Part shown: positions 7,783 through 17,384 of the stretch, piece after piece
Numbering within the stretch: position 1 is the stretch's first letter
Layout: every line of letters starts with the position of its first letter
Origin: Terriglobia bacterium
GTDB taxonomy: Bacteria; Acidobacteriota; Terriglobia; Terriglobales; Acidobacteriaceae
DNA: 47,141 nucleotides
Assembly (NCBI GenBank): GCA_020073105.1
Contig: JAIQFW010000042.1
Location: 1 to 47,141 of the forward strand
Reading direction: 5' to 3'
Translations under genes and position numbers: made by a program
Notes under the pieces: generated by a model
What the model was told of the DNA's origin: nothing
The model's database searches: none
The model's input: the letters and a program-made list of their open reading frames with translations, nothing else

Positions 7783-8721
7783 TGTCCGCTGCCGATACCA
7801 CTCGATCGTCCGCCGTAATCCTGCTTCAAAGCCCACGGTGGGTTTGTATCCAAGGTGTTTGCCGGCCAGGGACAGATCGGCCAGCGAGTGCTTGACGTCC
7901 CCGGCGCGATCCGCTTGGTACGACACCTCTCCTGCGTATCCAATGAGCTTCTTAAGCACGCGGAAGGTTTCATTCAAGTCGATCCTGGCGCCGGTGGCCA
8001 CGTTGAAGATCCGGCCTGCAACCTCACTGGCCGGGGCCTTGCACGCCAGCAGATTGGCGTTCACCACGTTGTCCACATAAGTGAAATCGCGGCTCTGAAG
8101 CCCATCACCGAAGATCACGGGTTGTTCTCCCTTGAGCATCTGGGTGATGAATCTTGCCAGGACGCCTGAGTAAGGAGAACCGGGGTCTTGCCGGGGTCCG
8201 AAGATGTTGAAGTATCGAAGCGACACGGTTTCCAGGCCGTAGCAGCGCCAGAACGAAGTCATGTAGTATTCGCCGGCCAACTTGGCGACCGCGTACGGGG
8301 AGATCGGATTCGCAGGCATCCCCTCGTGCTTGGGCAGAGTGGGTACATCTCCGTAGGCGGACGATGAGGCGGCGTACACCACCCGCTTTACCTTGGCGTC
8401 GCGAGCTGCCACCAGAAGATTGACGGTGGCGTCGATGTTGGCGCGATTGCTCTCGAGTGGATCATCTACCGACCTGGGGACCGAGGGGATGGCGGCTTCG
8501 TGGAGAACGTAGTCCACGCCCCGGCAGGCCTGGTGCACGGCATTGAGATCCAGCAGGTCACTTTGGCGCATGTCAATGCGCCCCGAAATCTCGGCGATAT
8601 TTTCCAGCTTGCCGGTGGACAAGTTGTCGATGCCGCGGACGGCATCTCCTTGTGCAAGCACTGCGCGGGCCAGGGTCGATCCAATGAAGCCGGCAATCCC
8701 GGTTATGAGGTATGTGGACAT
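7780..8721 (-). CDS. NAD-dependent sugar-nucleotide epimerase/dehydratase (extended SDR)
   Basis: The protein has 313 residues, normal for the family. The N-terminal Rossmann motif is GIAGFIGS, followed by GIDNLSTG. The SSSAYG segment and YAVAK supply the Ser-Tyr-Lys catalytic set of extended short-chain dehydrogenases, and RYFNIFGPRQDP and SRDFTYVDNVV are family marks. It resembles UDP-GlcNAc or UDP-glucose 4-epimerases of the WbpP/GalE type that supply surface polysaccharide synthesis. The substrate cannot be fixed from the sequence. It stands alone before engB on the same strand. The stop codon falls in a heptad repeat. Confidence 0.85.
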   Translation of the reverse strand: MSTYLITGIAGFIGSTLARAVLAQGDAVRGIDNLSTGKLENIAEISGRIDMRQSDLLDLNAVHQACRGVDYVLHEAAIPSVPRSVDDPLESNRANIDATVNLLVAARDAKVKRVVYAASSSAYGDVPTLPKHEGMPANPISPYAVAKLAGEYYMTSFWRCYGLETVSLRYFNIFGPRQDPGSPYSGVLARFITQMLKGEQPVIFGDGLQSRDFTYVDNVVNANLLACKAPASEVAGRIFNVATGARIDLNETFRVLKKLIGYAGEVSYQADRAGDVKHSLADLSLAGKHLGYKPTVGFEAGLRRTIEWYRQRT

Positions 8722-8798
8722 GAGCTTCTAATCATAAAGGATGGCCGGAGGGTATGGGGCATTGCTCACAAAGAGTGATCGGCGTCACGGGTTCGCGA

Positions 8799-9425
8799 CT
8801 AATGTCGTCGGGACGATACATTCATCATGTCGGTTCGCTGCTGCACCGCTTCTCGAATCTCGCGCCATAGGTCTTCTTGCCCAGCGCCGGTTCGAGCGGA
8901 GTAGGGAAGGACCTTCGCCCCGGGAAATCCTTCGGTGAGTGCCTGTAAAGAGCTTCGCAACTGGTTCCCTGAGAGACGATCACTCTTGGTGCCTACAACC
9001 AAAAATGGGCGTCCGCTTCCCGCCAGGAACTCCATAAGCTGCTTGTCGCTGTCTTGTGGCGGCACATTGACATCTACCAACGCGAGGCACAGCGCCAGGC
9101 ACGGACGATTCCTCAGGTAGGGCTCGATGAAGCTCGGCCACTGGCTGGATATTTCGCGCGACACCTGTGCGTAACCGTAGCCGGGTAGATCGGTAAAGAC
9201 CAGTTCCGCCTGCGGCTTTCCTGGCCAGCGCAACTCGAAAAAGTTGATGCTGCGGGTCCTCCCCGGCGTTGAACTGGTCTTGGCCAGCTTCTTTCCGACC
9301 AGCGAATTGATCACGCTCGACTTTCCGACATTTGATCGCCCCAGAAACGCGACTTCGGGCAGCGCCGGGGCGGGGAAGTGGCGGGCGTCGGTGGCCGCCA
9401 TCATGAATCGGGAGAGGACACGCAT
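8799..9425 (-). CDS. engB: Ribosome biogenesis GTPase EngB/YihA (YsxC)
   Basis: The protein has 208 residues, the usual length. GTPase motifs in order: GRSNVGKSS (G1, about 29-37), TPGRTRSINFF (G2 region), DLPGYGYA (G3), TKSD (G4) and SARTG (G5). EngB GTPases act in large-subunit ribosome assembly. It starts at ATG 9425, and a short Ala/His-rich N-terminal extension precedes the G domain. Confidence 0.95.
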   Translation of the reverse strand: MRVLSRFMMAATDARHFPAPALPEVAFLGRSNVGKSSVINSLVGKKLAKTSSTPGRTRSINFFELRWPGKPQAELVFTDLPGYGYAQVSREISSQWPSFIEPYLRNRPCLALCLALVDVNVPPQDSDKQLMEFLAGSGRPFLVVGTKSDRLSGNQLRSSLQALTEGFPGAKVLPYSARTGAGQEDLWREIREAVQQRTDMMNVSSRRH

Positions 9426-9479
9426 GAACTAGTTTGCAGTGTTTGCCGGCAAAGTTGCAAGCGGGATGCGATGTAGGCG

Positions 9480-9494
9480 CGGGCGTCTCGCCCG
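9480..9494. repeat. Short hairpin CGGGCG-TCT-CGCCCG
   Basis: A perfect 6-base stem with a 3-base loop lies in the divergent spacer between engB and the GloVer gene. It resembles the GACGGGCG hairpins at 26387-26431 and 28204-28223 and is probably a member of a dispersed intergenic repeat. Confidence 0.45.
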
Positions 9495-9594
9495 TGCGGG
9501 AAAGAAACCTGCATATCTGAAGTGAAAACACTCTATCTGAGTCGGGGGAAAATGCGCTATAGTTCCGAACCGCAAAGCTGTGGAGGGTCCCACC

Positions 9595-10866
9595 ATGCAT
9601 GAGCGAAAATCCTTGGCTTTCTGTCTGGCCTTCCTACTTCTGACAAGCTGCCTTGCTGTCGGACAAGCGAAAGAACAAGTTCTCTGGAGTTTCGGTGCGG
9701 CAGGGGACGGCAGCGCACCCGTAGGTATGTTGCTCCTTGACGGATCCGGCAACCTCTACGGCGTAACCCAAATGGGCGGTTCGGTAGGATGCGGCACCGT
9801 ATTTGAGCTTTCTCCAAATTCAGGTAGCTGGACAGAGACGATCGTACATGACTTTAGCGGCGGAACAGATGGCTGCACTCCCTACGCCGGTCTCGTGTCC
9901 GACGGATTGGGAAATCTCTACGGAACCACTGGGGGAGGTGGCAGTGCCCCTTGTCCCCTGCCCAATGGAATTGGGTGTGGGGTCGTCTTCGAACTTTCGC
10001 CAGAGGTTGGCGGCTGGACCGAATCGATCCTCCATAGCTTTGGAGCGTTCCCGGACGGGGCGGGTCCATCTAGCAAACTAACTTTCGATTCATCCGGTTC
10101 TTTGTACGGCACGACGAGCCTCGGTGGGCTGTATTCTGATCAGGGGTATCCCTACGGAGCGGGCACAGTCTTCCAGTTGGTTCCTGGATCGAATGGATGG
10201 GTAGAAAGCATTCTGTTTGACTTTGATCCTCAATCTACTAACGGAAACTATCCTGAATATGGCGTAGTTCTTGATCAAACTGGCAACGTCTACGGAACTA
10301 CTCTCCGGACTGGAAAAGATGGGAGCGGGTATGGGTTGGTCTATGAACTCTTCCCCACTCCCATGCCTCCCTGGACAGAAACTGTCGTCAAAAAGTTTAA
10401 CGGTACTAATGGGAATGGTCCTTCCTCCGACCTCCAGATTGACGAACACGGTCGCGTTTACGGAACCACCGGCGGAGGCGGCTTGGGGTATGGCGTCGCG
10501 TTCCGGCTGACTGCCCGAGGCGGAACATGGGCAGAACAAGGATTTGGGTTCAATGGCGCTGACGGATTCGGGCCTCGTGGAGGTTTGTTGCTCAACGGAT
10601 CGGCCGTGTACGGGGTAACACACCAGGGAGGCAGCCCGAGTTGTAACGATCAGGGAGCCCTCGGGTGCGGTTTGGTGTTCCGAATAACCGGGCAGACGGA
10701 AACAGTGCTTTACGAGTTCTGCAAAAAAGGCAGTCCACCGAATTGTCCCGATGGGGCATATCCGGGCTCCGCAGGCGTAGTCACGGATGGCGTCGGGAAC
10801 CTCTATGGGACGACGCAACAAGGCGGAACTTACAATCAGGGCGTCGTGTTCCAGATCAGCCGCTGA
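9595..10866 (+). CDS. Exported seven-repeat GloVer-type (beta-propeller-like) protein
   Basis: The protein has 423 residues. ATG at 9595 is preferred over the GTG at 9580 because GGAGGG lies about 8 bases upstream of it. A signal sequence ends in LLTSC, which fits a lipoprotein box, though ordinary cleavage near VGQA is also possible. The body has seven copies of a unit of about 55 residues, with G-NLYGTT-GG, then GTVFELSP, then WTETILHDF. Changed key triplets include SLYGTT, NVYGTT, RVYGTT and AVYGVT. This matches the choice-of-anchor GloVer tandem repeats common in acidobacteria; function is unknown. Seven units suggest a closed propeller. Its base composition looks less GC-rich than the flanking genes. 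Confidence 0.85.
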   Translation: MHERKSLAFCLAFLLLTSCLAVGQAKEQVLWSFGAAGDGSAPVGMLLLDGSGNLYGVTQMGGSVGCGTVFELSPNSGSWTETIVHDFSGGTDGCTPYAGLVSDGLGNLYGTTGGGGSAPCPLPNGIGCGVVFELSPEVGGWTESILHSFGAFPDGAGPSSKLTFDSSGSLYGTTSLGGLYSDQGYPYGAGTVFQLVPGSNGWVESILFDFDPQSTNGNYPEYGVVLDQTGNVYGTTLRTGKDGSGYGLVYELFPTPMPPWTETVVKKFNGTNGNGPSSDLQIDEHGRVYGTTGGGGLGYGVAFRLTARGGTWAEQGFGFNGADGFGPRGGLLLNGSAVYGVTHQGGSPSCNDQGALGCGLVFRITGQTETVLYEFCKKGSPPNCPDGAYPGSAGVVTDGVGNLYGTTQQGGTYNQGVVFQISR

Positions 10867-10884
10867 GCAAAGACTGAGGCCTTC

Positions 10885-11142
10885 CTACTCCAGCCCCAGC
10901 GGTTTCTTGTTCTCCACATCTTTTTCTGTGATGGGACGGAGCTTGTGCCAGAGGAATAGCCCGGCGGCCACGCCCAGCCCGATTCCCACGCTGACCATGA
11001 AAAACCATCGGTAGACAGGCCAGGCAATGAGCACGGCTGCAACCACTGCTACAGCGATGATCAAACCAGCCGTGCCCTTGAGCGAGACTTTGGACTTGGT
11101 CGAGGGAGAAGTGGGCTCCATGGGCAACTCCGATGGCTCCAT
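10885..11142 (-). CDS. Small two-helix membrane protein, unknown function
   Basis: The protein has 85 residues: a polar N-terminus (EPSELPMEPTSPSTKSK), then two hydrophobic helices (TAGLIIAVAVVAAVLIAW and FFMVSVGIGLGVAAGLFLW) and a short charged tail. GAGG lies about 5 bases before the ATG at 11142, which supports it as a real gene. It is convergent with the GloVer gene 18 bases away. I do not recognise the family. Confidence 0.7.
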   Translation of the reverse strand: MEPSELPMEPTSPSTKSKVSLKGTAGLIIAVAVVAAVLIAWPVYRWFFMVSVGIGLGVAAGLFLWHKLRPITEKDVENKKPLGLE

Positions 11143-11254
11143 TTTACCTCGATGCGGGAACTTGATCAGTGATTGTTTAAGACAGCAGTCTCGACAAACG
11201 CGAACGGCTGGTAGCAGTCGCTACCAGCCGCGCTCACTTGAAGCTGCCGACTTG

Positions 11255-12499
11255 TTATTGCGGCCGTCGTTGTTCCGGACGAGTCTCACTGCGCGGTTCA
11301 GGGGAGTACCGCTGGCTCGCGCGAGGTGTGGCTTCTGCCCGGGACGCAGACTGCGACCGCGTCATGCTCTCCGTTCGAGGCGGGGAGTAGGATCGCGGTG
11401 CCCCCGCCTTAGGTGCTACATCCGGTCGAGGAGCGGCGTAGGAGCGCGGTGCCGCTGCCCTGGGTCCGGCATCCGGCCGAGGTGCTTGCGCACGAGGCGC
11501 ACCTTCCGGTCGAGGCACGTTCCTCGATCGGGACTCGTTCTCACGAGGCGCAGTCTCGGGGCGCATGTTCGGCCGCGGCGTCATCGCTGGCCGTGACGTG
11601 TTCTCTACCCGAGGTGAGCGTTCCCTGCCAGCTGTACTTGGCGGGCGAGGTACGCTACTCCGTACCGGTGCAGTGTTGCGCTCCATGACGCCCGGCCGTG
11701 ACACATTGTTCCCCGGCCTTGGAACTGTATTGCTAGCCCGTGGCTGCGTGGCGCCGCGGCTCGCCGGAGGATTATAAGGCGCCCCCGCCTCTCTAGCCGC
11801 GACCACTCCGCGACCGTGGAATGAATCAGGTCTCTCCGTCGCGGCAATCGCCGGACGTCCATGATTCACCGACGCGAACAGTTCGCGGTTGCTGCCTGCG
11901 GTCCGCTCATGCCGGGTTTGCATGGTGGTGGGCTCAAAATGCTTCATGCGTGCAACCCGCTCGTCGGCTGCGGTCGGGCGCACCCGAATCCCTCCCGGTC
12001 CGCCGTTATAGCTGACCCGGTTCACCGTGGTGTTGTTGACCACCGTGGTGTTGTACACGTTGGTGATGTGGGTGACGTTCACATTGTTCACGGTGCGGTT
12101 GTAATAGAAATTACGGCCTCTCCAATACCCACCGTGGTAGCCATAGCCGGTGTAGCCATAGCCGTAATTAATGCCGCCGTAGAAGCCCACCACCGGGCCC
12201 CAGTAGCCGGCGTGCCAGATGTACAGGCCGTTGCCCCAGCCCCAATAACCAGGTGTCCACAGCAGGCCGGGCTCAGGCGCCAGCGCCCACGTCCCTGGCA
12301 CCCAGAAGTAGCCTTCCGGGCCATAAGCCCAGTAGCCGGGCACCCAGATATACCCTTCCGCAGGGCAGGGAGGCTGCTCGTACACCGGGAGCGCAGGCGG
12401 CCCGAAGCTGACGGAAATGAACACGCCGGCAAATGACGAGACCGACGCCAGCAGAACCAGGACGAGCAGCGCGTAACGCATGGTCTGAAGGGTCTTCAT
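11255..12499 (-). CDS. Secreted YXWGXW-repeat protein with long Pro/Arg-rich tail
   Basis: The protein has 414 residues. A signal peptide (about 1-25, ending SSFAG) is followed by aromatic repeats of the YXWGXW type (GYIWVPGYW, GYFWVPGTW, LLWTPGYW, YIWHAGYW) up to about residue 130. Then comes a Gly/Tyr stretch, an Asn/Thr/Val run (VNNVNVTHITNVYNTTVVNN) that could form a beta-ladder, and a low-complexity tail of about 240 residues rich in Pro, Arg, Ala and Ser with RPDA/PRSYAAPR-like repeats. It is most likely a cell-surface or outer-membrane-associated protein of unknown role. The tail is strongly basic, so binding to acidic polymer is possible (inference). Confidence 0.8.
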   Translation of the reverse strand: MKTLQTMRYALLVLVLLASVSSFAGVFISVSFGPPALPVYEQPPCPAEGYIWVPGYWAYGPEGYFWVPGTWALAPEPGLLWTPGYWGWGNGLYIWHAGYWGPVVGFYGGINYGYGYTGYGYHGGYWRGRNFYYNRTVNNVNVTHITNVYNTTVVNNTTVNRVSYNGGPGGIRVRPTAADERVARMKHFEPTTMQTRHERTAGSNRELFASVNHGRPAIAATERPDSFHGRGVVAAREAGAPYNPPASRGATQPRASNTVPRPGNNVSRPGVMERNTAPVRSSVPRPPSTAGRERSPRVENTSRPAMTPRPNMRPETAPRENESRSRNVPRPEGAPRAQAPRPDAGPRAAAPRSYAAPRPDVAPKAGAPRSYSPPRTESMTRSQSASRAEATPRASQRYSPEPRSETRPEQRRPQ

Positions 12500-12745
12500 G
12501 ACTTTCCTCTCACCCCACCATCCTTCGCTCTCCCGCTCGTGCTTTCCCGCTGCGGGCTGCGCGGATGCCAGGCTGACTTCAACATCCTTTGCGAATATCT
12601 ACGCTGGTATAAACACCGATGCACCGAATATGTTGTTGTCTCCAAGGAGCTGATTTGTAGGGAGTTACGTGGAGATTGACGGAGATAGTGGAAATCGAGA
12701 GATTCCCGAAGGCGAAGTCGGAACAACAGGAAAGACGAATGTCCC

Positions 12746-15154
12746 CTACTGCCGTGCGGTCGGTCCCTCGGTCGGGGGCTGAGGCAACGGCGCGATTGGC
12801 TGCTCGGTTTCCTCCGTCACTTTGGGGAGCGGGTGTTCGAGCGCGATCGCCAGCACCTGGTCCATGGTATCGACGAAGTGCAGCTTCATTTCATTGCGGA
12901 GATTCTCGGGGACCTCAGCCAGGTCCTTCTCGTTTTCCTGCGGAAGAATGACTTCGAACAAGCCGGCGCGATGCGCCGCCAGCAGCTTCTCTTTGAGCCC
13001 ACCGATGGGCAGTACCTTGCCGCGCAGGGTAATTTCGCCGGTCATGGCGATGTCGCGCCTTACCGGAATTCTGCTCAGCGCACTGGAGATGGCGGTGGCG
13101 ATGGTGATGCCCGCCGAGGGGCCGTCCTTGGGGATCGCGCCTTCGGGAACGTGCACGTGGATATCGAGGGTGCGATAAAAATCCCGTGGCAGTCCGAGCC
13201 GTTGTGCACGGGAGCGCACGTACGACATAGCCGCCTGAGCGGATTCCTGCATCACGTCGCCCAGTTTTCCGGTCAGCGTCAACTTGCCCTTGCCATCCAC
13301 GACGGTAGCTTCTGTGCTCAAGATAGAGCCGCCGACCTCGGTCCATGCCAGACCGGTTACCAGGCCTACCTCGCTGCGCTCATGTGCCAGGGTGTCGCGG
13401 AACTTGATCACGCCCAGGAAATCGTTGACGTTCTCCGCGTTCAAGACAACGCTGTAGTTCTCGCCTTCCTTGACCACCTTGCGGGCCACTTTACGGCAGA
13501 CGTTCCCAATCTCGCGTTCGAGATTGCGCACGCCCGCCTCGCGGGTATAGGAGCGGATCAGGGAAGTGATGGCCTCATCGGCAAACTTCAGGTTCTTCTC
13601 GCTCAGCCCGGCCTGCAGCATCTGTTTCTTGACCAGGAACTGCTTGGCGATCTCAACTTTTTCCGGCTCGGTGTAGCCGTGCAGGCGCAGCACCTCCATG
13701 CGGTCCTGTAATGCCGGAGGAATGGTGTGGATCACGTTGGCAGTGGCGATGAAGAAGACCTGGGAAAGGTCGTACTCGACATCCAGGTAATGGTCCACAA
13801 ACATGTAGTTCTGTTCAGGATCCAGCACTTCGAGCAGCGCGGCCGACGGGTCACCGCGGAAGTCCATGGACATTTTCTCCACTTCGTCCAGCATGAAGAC
13901 GGGATTCTTGGTCCCCGCCTTCTTCATCATCTGGATGATCTGCCCGGGCAGTGCGCCAATATAGGTGCGGCGATGGCCGCGAATCTCGGCCTCATCGCGC
14001 ACCCCGCCCAGTGACATGCGCACAAACTTACGTCCTGTCGCCTTGGCGATGGACATGCCCAGCGAAGTCTTGCCGACTCCCGGAGGCCCAACAAAGCACA
14101 GGATCGAGCCCTTGGGGTTCTTGACTAGCTGACGGACCGCCAGGAACTCGAGAATGCGTTCCTTGATTTTCTCCAGCCCGTAGTGATCTTCGTTGAGGAC
14201 CTTCTCGGCGCGGCTGATGTTCCGGATCTCTTTGGAGCGCTTCTTCCAGGGAACGGCCAGCAACCAGTCGAGATAGTTACGCGAAACCGTGGACTCGGCT
14301 GACATCGGCGGCATGGCTTCGAGCTTCTTCAACTCCTGCACGGCCTTGTCGCGCACTTCCTTGGGCATGCCGGAGGCTTCGATCTTCTTCTTCAGTTCGT
14401 CGAACTCGCTTTTTTCACCGCGCCCGAGTTCCTTCTGAATGGCCTTGATCTTTTCGTTGAGGTAATACTCTTTTTGCGCCCGCTCCATCTGCCGCTTCAC
14501 GCGCGACTGAATGGTGCGGTCCATGTTCAGCTTCTCGATCTCGATGTCCAGCACATCGCCAATGCGGGTCAGGCGCTCAGCAGGATCGAAAATCTCCAGC
14601 AGTTCCTGTTTTTCTTCGATGGAAAGCTGCAGGTTGGCGGCGATGGTGTCGGTGAGCTTGGCGGGATCTTCCATCCGCACAGCCGCGATCATGGTCTCGT
14701 AGTTGAGCGACTGGCAAAGCTTCACGTACTGCTCGAACAGCGAAGTGACCCGCTGCATCGCGGCTTCAATCTGCGGGTTGGCCTCGACACTGTAGCGCGC
14801 CAGCCGCACCGAGGCCTGCATGAATCCCTCGGTTTCGGTCACTTGCAGGATCTTGCCGCGTTCGATGCCCTCAACCAGCACCTTGATGTTGCCGTCGGGC
14901 AACTTCAAACTCTGCACTATGTTGACCACCGTGCCTACCTGGTAGATCTCATTGGGCTTGGGTTCGTCCACGCCGGCATCGTGCTGGGTTGCCAGGAAAA
15001 TCTTCTTGTCGGCGGCCAGGGCCTCTTCCAGCGCGCGCACGCTCGACTCCCGGCCCACCACGAACGGGGTCATCATGTAGGGAAAGATCACCACATCCCG
15101 AATGGGCATCATGGGCAACTTCTTGGTTTCGAATTTTTCCTTGGCTGTGGTCAC
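12746..15154 (-). CDS. lon: ATP-dependent protease Lon
   Basis: The protein has 802 residues from a GTG at 15154 preceded by GGGAGA; an in-frame GTG at 15184 would add ten residues but lacks such a site. It has the N-terminal substrate-binding LAN domain ([13 protein letters not shown]), a coiled middle, and an AAA+ module with Walker [10 protein letters not shown] (about 356-364) and Walker [11 protein letters not shown]. The protease domain has catalytic Ser680 in PKDGPSAG and Lys723 in the GGLKEK motif. Lon degrades misfolded and regulatory proteins in the cytoplasm. No CIRCE (TTAGCACTC) element is visible upstream. It sits next to clpX, clpP and tig in the same orientation. Confidence 0.97.
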   Translation of the reverse strand: MTTAKEKFETKKLPMMPIRDVVIFPYMMTPFVVGRESSVRALEEALAADKKIFLATQHDAGVDEPKPNEIYQVGTVVNIVQSLKLPDGNIKVLVEGIERGKILQVTETEGFMQASVRLARYSVEANPQIEAAMQRVTSLFEQYVKLCQSLNYETMIAAVRMEDPAKLTDTIAANLQLSIEEKQELLEIFDPAERLTRIGDVLDIEIEKLNMDRTIQSRVKRQMERAQKEYYLNEKIKAIQKELGRGEKSEFDELKKKIEASGMPKEVRDKAVQELKKLEAMPPMSAESTVSRNYLDWLLAVPWKKRSKEIRNISRAEKVLNEDHYGLEKIKERILEFLAVRQLVKNPKGSILCFVGPPGVGKTSLGMSIAKATGRKFVRMSLGGVRDEAEIRGHRRTYIGALPGQIIQMMKKAGTKNPVFMLDEVEKMSMDFRGDPSAALLEVLDPEQNYMFVDHYLDVEYDLSQVFFIATANVIHTIPPALQDRMEVLRLHGYTEPEKVEIAKQFLVKKQMLQAGLSEKNLKFADEAITSLIRSYTREAGVRNLEREIGNVCRKVARKVVKEGENYSVVLNAENVNDFLGVIKFRDTLAHERSEVGLVTGLAWTEVGGSILSTEATVVDGKGKLTLTGKLGDVMQESAQAAMSYVRSRAQRLGLPRDFYRTLDIHVHVPEGAIPKDGPSAGITIATAISSALSRIPVRRDIAMTGEITLRGKVLPIGGLKEKLLAAHRAGLFEVILPQENEKDLAEVPENLRNEMKLHFVDTMDQVLAIALEHPLPKVTEETEQPIAPLPQPPTEGPTARQ

Positions 15155-15330
15155 TGGGTCTCCCAAAAAATTGAAGCCGGGCACATCTACTCGAACTTAG
15201 CGGCGCATAACCCCGCCATCCGCCGCAGGGTCACGCCAGCAAGAACCCTGGGACAGTTTACTTCACCGCAGGTACTTGCCCATAGCCCAAGCGTGCCATC
15301 CGCCCGCCGGGCCATTGCGGGCCACTGCAC

Positions 15331-16608
15331 CTAACCCGCCTTTTCCATCATAGCGAAAGAGGCGCTGCGCTTGTCCACCATTTCCCGCGTTACCTCGAAC
15401 TCCTTCACCTTCTTCTGGCTGGGCAGGTTGAACATAAGATCCAGCATCAATTCTTCCAGAATCATGCGCAGGCCGCGAGCACCTACCTTGCGGGCCATGG
15501 CTTGGCGTGCAACTGCACGGAGCGCGTCGTCGCTGAACTTCAGGCGGACGTTTTCAAATTCGAACAGCCGCTGATACTGCTTGACGATCGCGTTCTTTGG
15601 CCGGGTGAGGATTTCGATGAGGGCAAACTCATCGAGGTCCTCCAACACCCCCACCACCGGCATGCGGCCGACAAACTCCGGAATCAACCCGAACTTGATC
15701 AGGTCTTCGGGCTGCACATCGCTGAGCAATTCGAAGTTCCGCTTGCGGTTGGGTGCAGCCTCTTCGGTTTCCGCCTCTTCGCCGGCTTTGAAGCCCAGAG
15801 ATTTCTTGCCCACCCGGCGGCCGACAATTTTCTCTAGCCCCACGAACGCGCCGCCACAAATGAACAGGATATTGGTAGTGTCGACCGGAGTGAATTCCTG
15901 GTGCGGATGTTTGCGCCCACCCTGCGGTGGGACGTTGGCGATGGTACCTTCGAGGATCTTCAGAAGCGCTTGCTGAACGCCCTCGCCGGAGACATCGCGG
16001 GTGATCGAAGGGTTCTCATCCTTGCGCCCGATCTTGTCCACCTCATCGATATAGATGATGCCAGTCTGGGTGCGTCCTACGTCGCCGTCGGCCGCCTGCA
16101 GCAGCTTGAGGATGATGTTCTCCACGTCCTCGCCGACGTAGCCGGCTTCGGTCAGGGTGGTGGCATCGACGATGGCGAAGGGCACATCCAGCATGCGGGC
16201 CAGAGTCTGGGCGAGCAGCGTCTTGCCTGTTCCGGTCGGCCCGATGAGCATGATGTTGGACTTGGTCAGCTCGATCCCGTCGCTGGTGCGCTGGCGGTTC
16301 ATGTGAATGCGCTTGTAGTGGTTGTAGACCGCCACGGCCAACTTCTTCTTGGTTTGCTCCTGGCCGATCACGTACTCATCCAGGAAGGTCTTGACCTCTT
16401 GTGGCTTGGGAAGCTGACTGGGGGTGCTGGCGGGTGGAGTAGAGGTGCGATCATCTTCCAGGATGGAGTTACAGACCGCCACACACTCATCGCAGATATA
16501 GGCCCGGGGATAGTCGCTGGGCGATGAAATCAGCTTGGCAACCGCGTCCTGCGACTTATGGCAGAACGAGCACCGCAAAATTTCTTCCGTGCCACTTCTG
16601 TTCTTCAC
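15331..16608 (-). CDS. clpX: ATP-dependent unfoldase ClpX
   Basis: The protein has 425 residues, standard size. The N-terminal zinc-binding domain uses Cys13, Cys16, Cys39 and Cys42. Walker A GPTGTGKT is at 123-130, Walker B is [10 protein letters not shown], and the GYVGEDVE segment and the RKHPHQEF loop follow. ClpX unfolds tagged substrates and feeds them to the ClpP chamber. It lies about 100 bases downstream of clpP in the same direction, a very common pairing. Confidence 0.97.
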   Translation of the reverse strand: MKNRSGTEEILRCSFCHKSQDAVAKLISSPSDYPRAYICDECVAVCNSILEDDRTSTPPASTPSQLPKPQEVKTFLDEYVIGQEQTKKKLAVAVYNHYKRIHMNRQRTSDGIELTKSNIMLIGPTGTGKTLLAQTLARMLDVPFAIVDATTLTEAGYVGEDVENIILKLLQAADGDVGRTQTGIIYIDEVDKIGRKDENPSITRDVSGEGVQQALLKILEGTIANVPPQGGRKHPHQEFTPVDTTNILFICGGAFVGLEKIVGRRVGKKSLGFKAGEEAETEEAAPNRKRNFELLSDVQPEDLIKFGLIPEFVGRMPVVGVLEDLDEFALIEILTRPKNAIVKQYQRLFEFENVRLKFSDDALRAVARQAMARKVGARGLRMILEELMLDLMFNLPSQKKVKEFEVTREMVDKRSASFAMMEKAG

Positions 16609-16711
16609 TCAGCTCACTCCTTTGGCCGAAGCCCACGGTGCGATTTACTCAGCCCGCCCAAGCCGGGCAGGGGAGAGGCCTAGACCCGGCGATTTGACCA
16701 GCGAACGCCGA

Positions 16712-17305
16712 TCATACCCCTTTCCCGGTCTTATAGATGATATCGTCGATGATTCCGTATTCCTTAGCCTGCTGCGCGTTCATAATGAAATCGCGCTCCA
16801 CGTCCTTTTCTACCTTTTCCAGTTTTTGGCCGCTGTGCTTGGCCAACAGCTGGTTGGTAATCTCACGCATACGCAGGATTTCGCGGGCGTGGATATCAAT
16901 ATCGGTGGCCTGTCCGGACAGGCCGCCCATGGACGGCTGGTGGATCAGGATGCGGGAATTGGGCAGAGCCATCCGTTTCTTGGGTTCACCCGCGGCCAAA
17001 AGCAATGCCGCCATCGAGGCAGCCTGTCCCACGCACAATGTCATGACGTCATTCTTGACGTACTGCATGGTGTCGTAAATGGCCATGCCGGCCGTGATCG
17101 AACCGCCCGGCGAATTGACGTAGAGCTGAATGTCTTTCTCGGGATCTTCCTGCGCCAGGAACAGCATCTGGGCAATCACCAGGTTGGCAATGTTGTCGTC
17201 GATCGGCGTGCCGATGAAAATGATATTGTCACGCAACAACCGGGAATAAATGTCGTAAGCCCGCTCACCCCGTCCGGTCTGTTCAATGACCATCGGTACC
17301 AGCAT
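16712..17305 (-). CDS. clpP: ClpP serine protease subunit
   Basis: The protein has 197 residues. The catalytic triad is Ser97 (GQAASMAA), His122 (ILIHQP) and Asp172 (ERDFIM). The [12 protein letters not shown] oxyanion segment is intact. ClpP forms the tetradecameric chamber used by ClpX. It starts at ATG 17305, 79 bases after the end of tig, in the order tig-clpP-clpX-lon. Confidence 0.97.
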   Translation of the reverse strand: MLVPMVIEQTGRGERAYDIYSRLLRDNIIFIGTPIDDNIANLVIAQMLFLAQEDPEKDIQLYVNSPGGSITAGMAIYDTMQYVKNDVMTLCVGQAASMAALLLAAGEPKKRMALPNSRILIHQPSMGGLSGQATDIDIHAREILRMREITNQLLAKHSGQKLEKVEKDVERDFIMNAQQAKEYGIIDDIIYKTGKGV

Positions 17306-17384
17306 TATTTGCTCCTTGTACTCTTAACTTTCACACTCCTGCCCTGACCAGTGTGGGCTTCTTGGGGGACCCGGAAGCGGCCAG

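Noticed and set aside
12496-12726. 76-codon minus-strand ORF upstream of the YXWGXW gene
   Set aside because: Overlaps the signal-peptide start and has no start signal or typical composition.
15155-15330. Heat-shock operator before lon
   Set aside because: No CIRCE or other clear inverted repeat is visible between clpX and lon.
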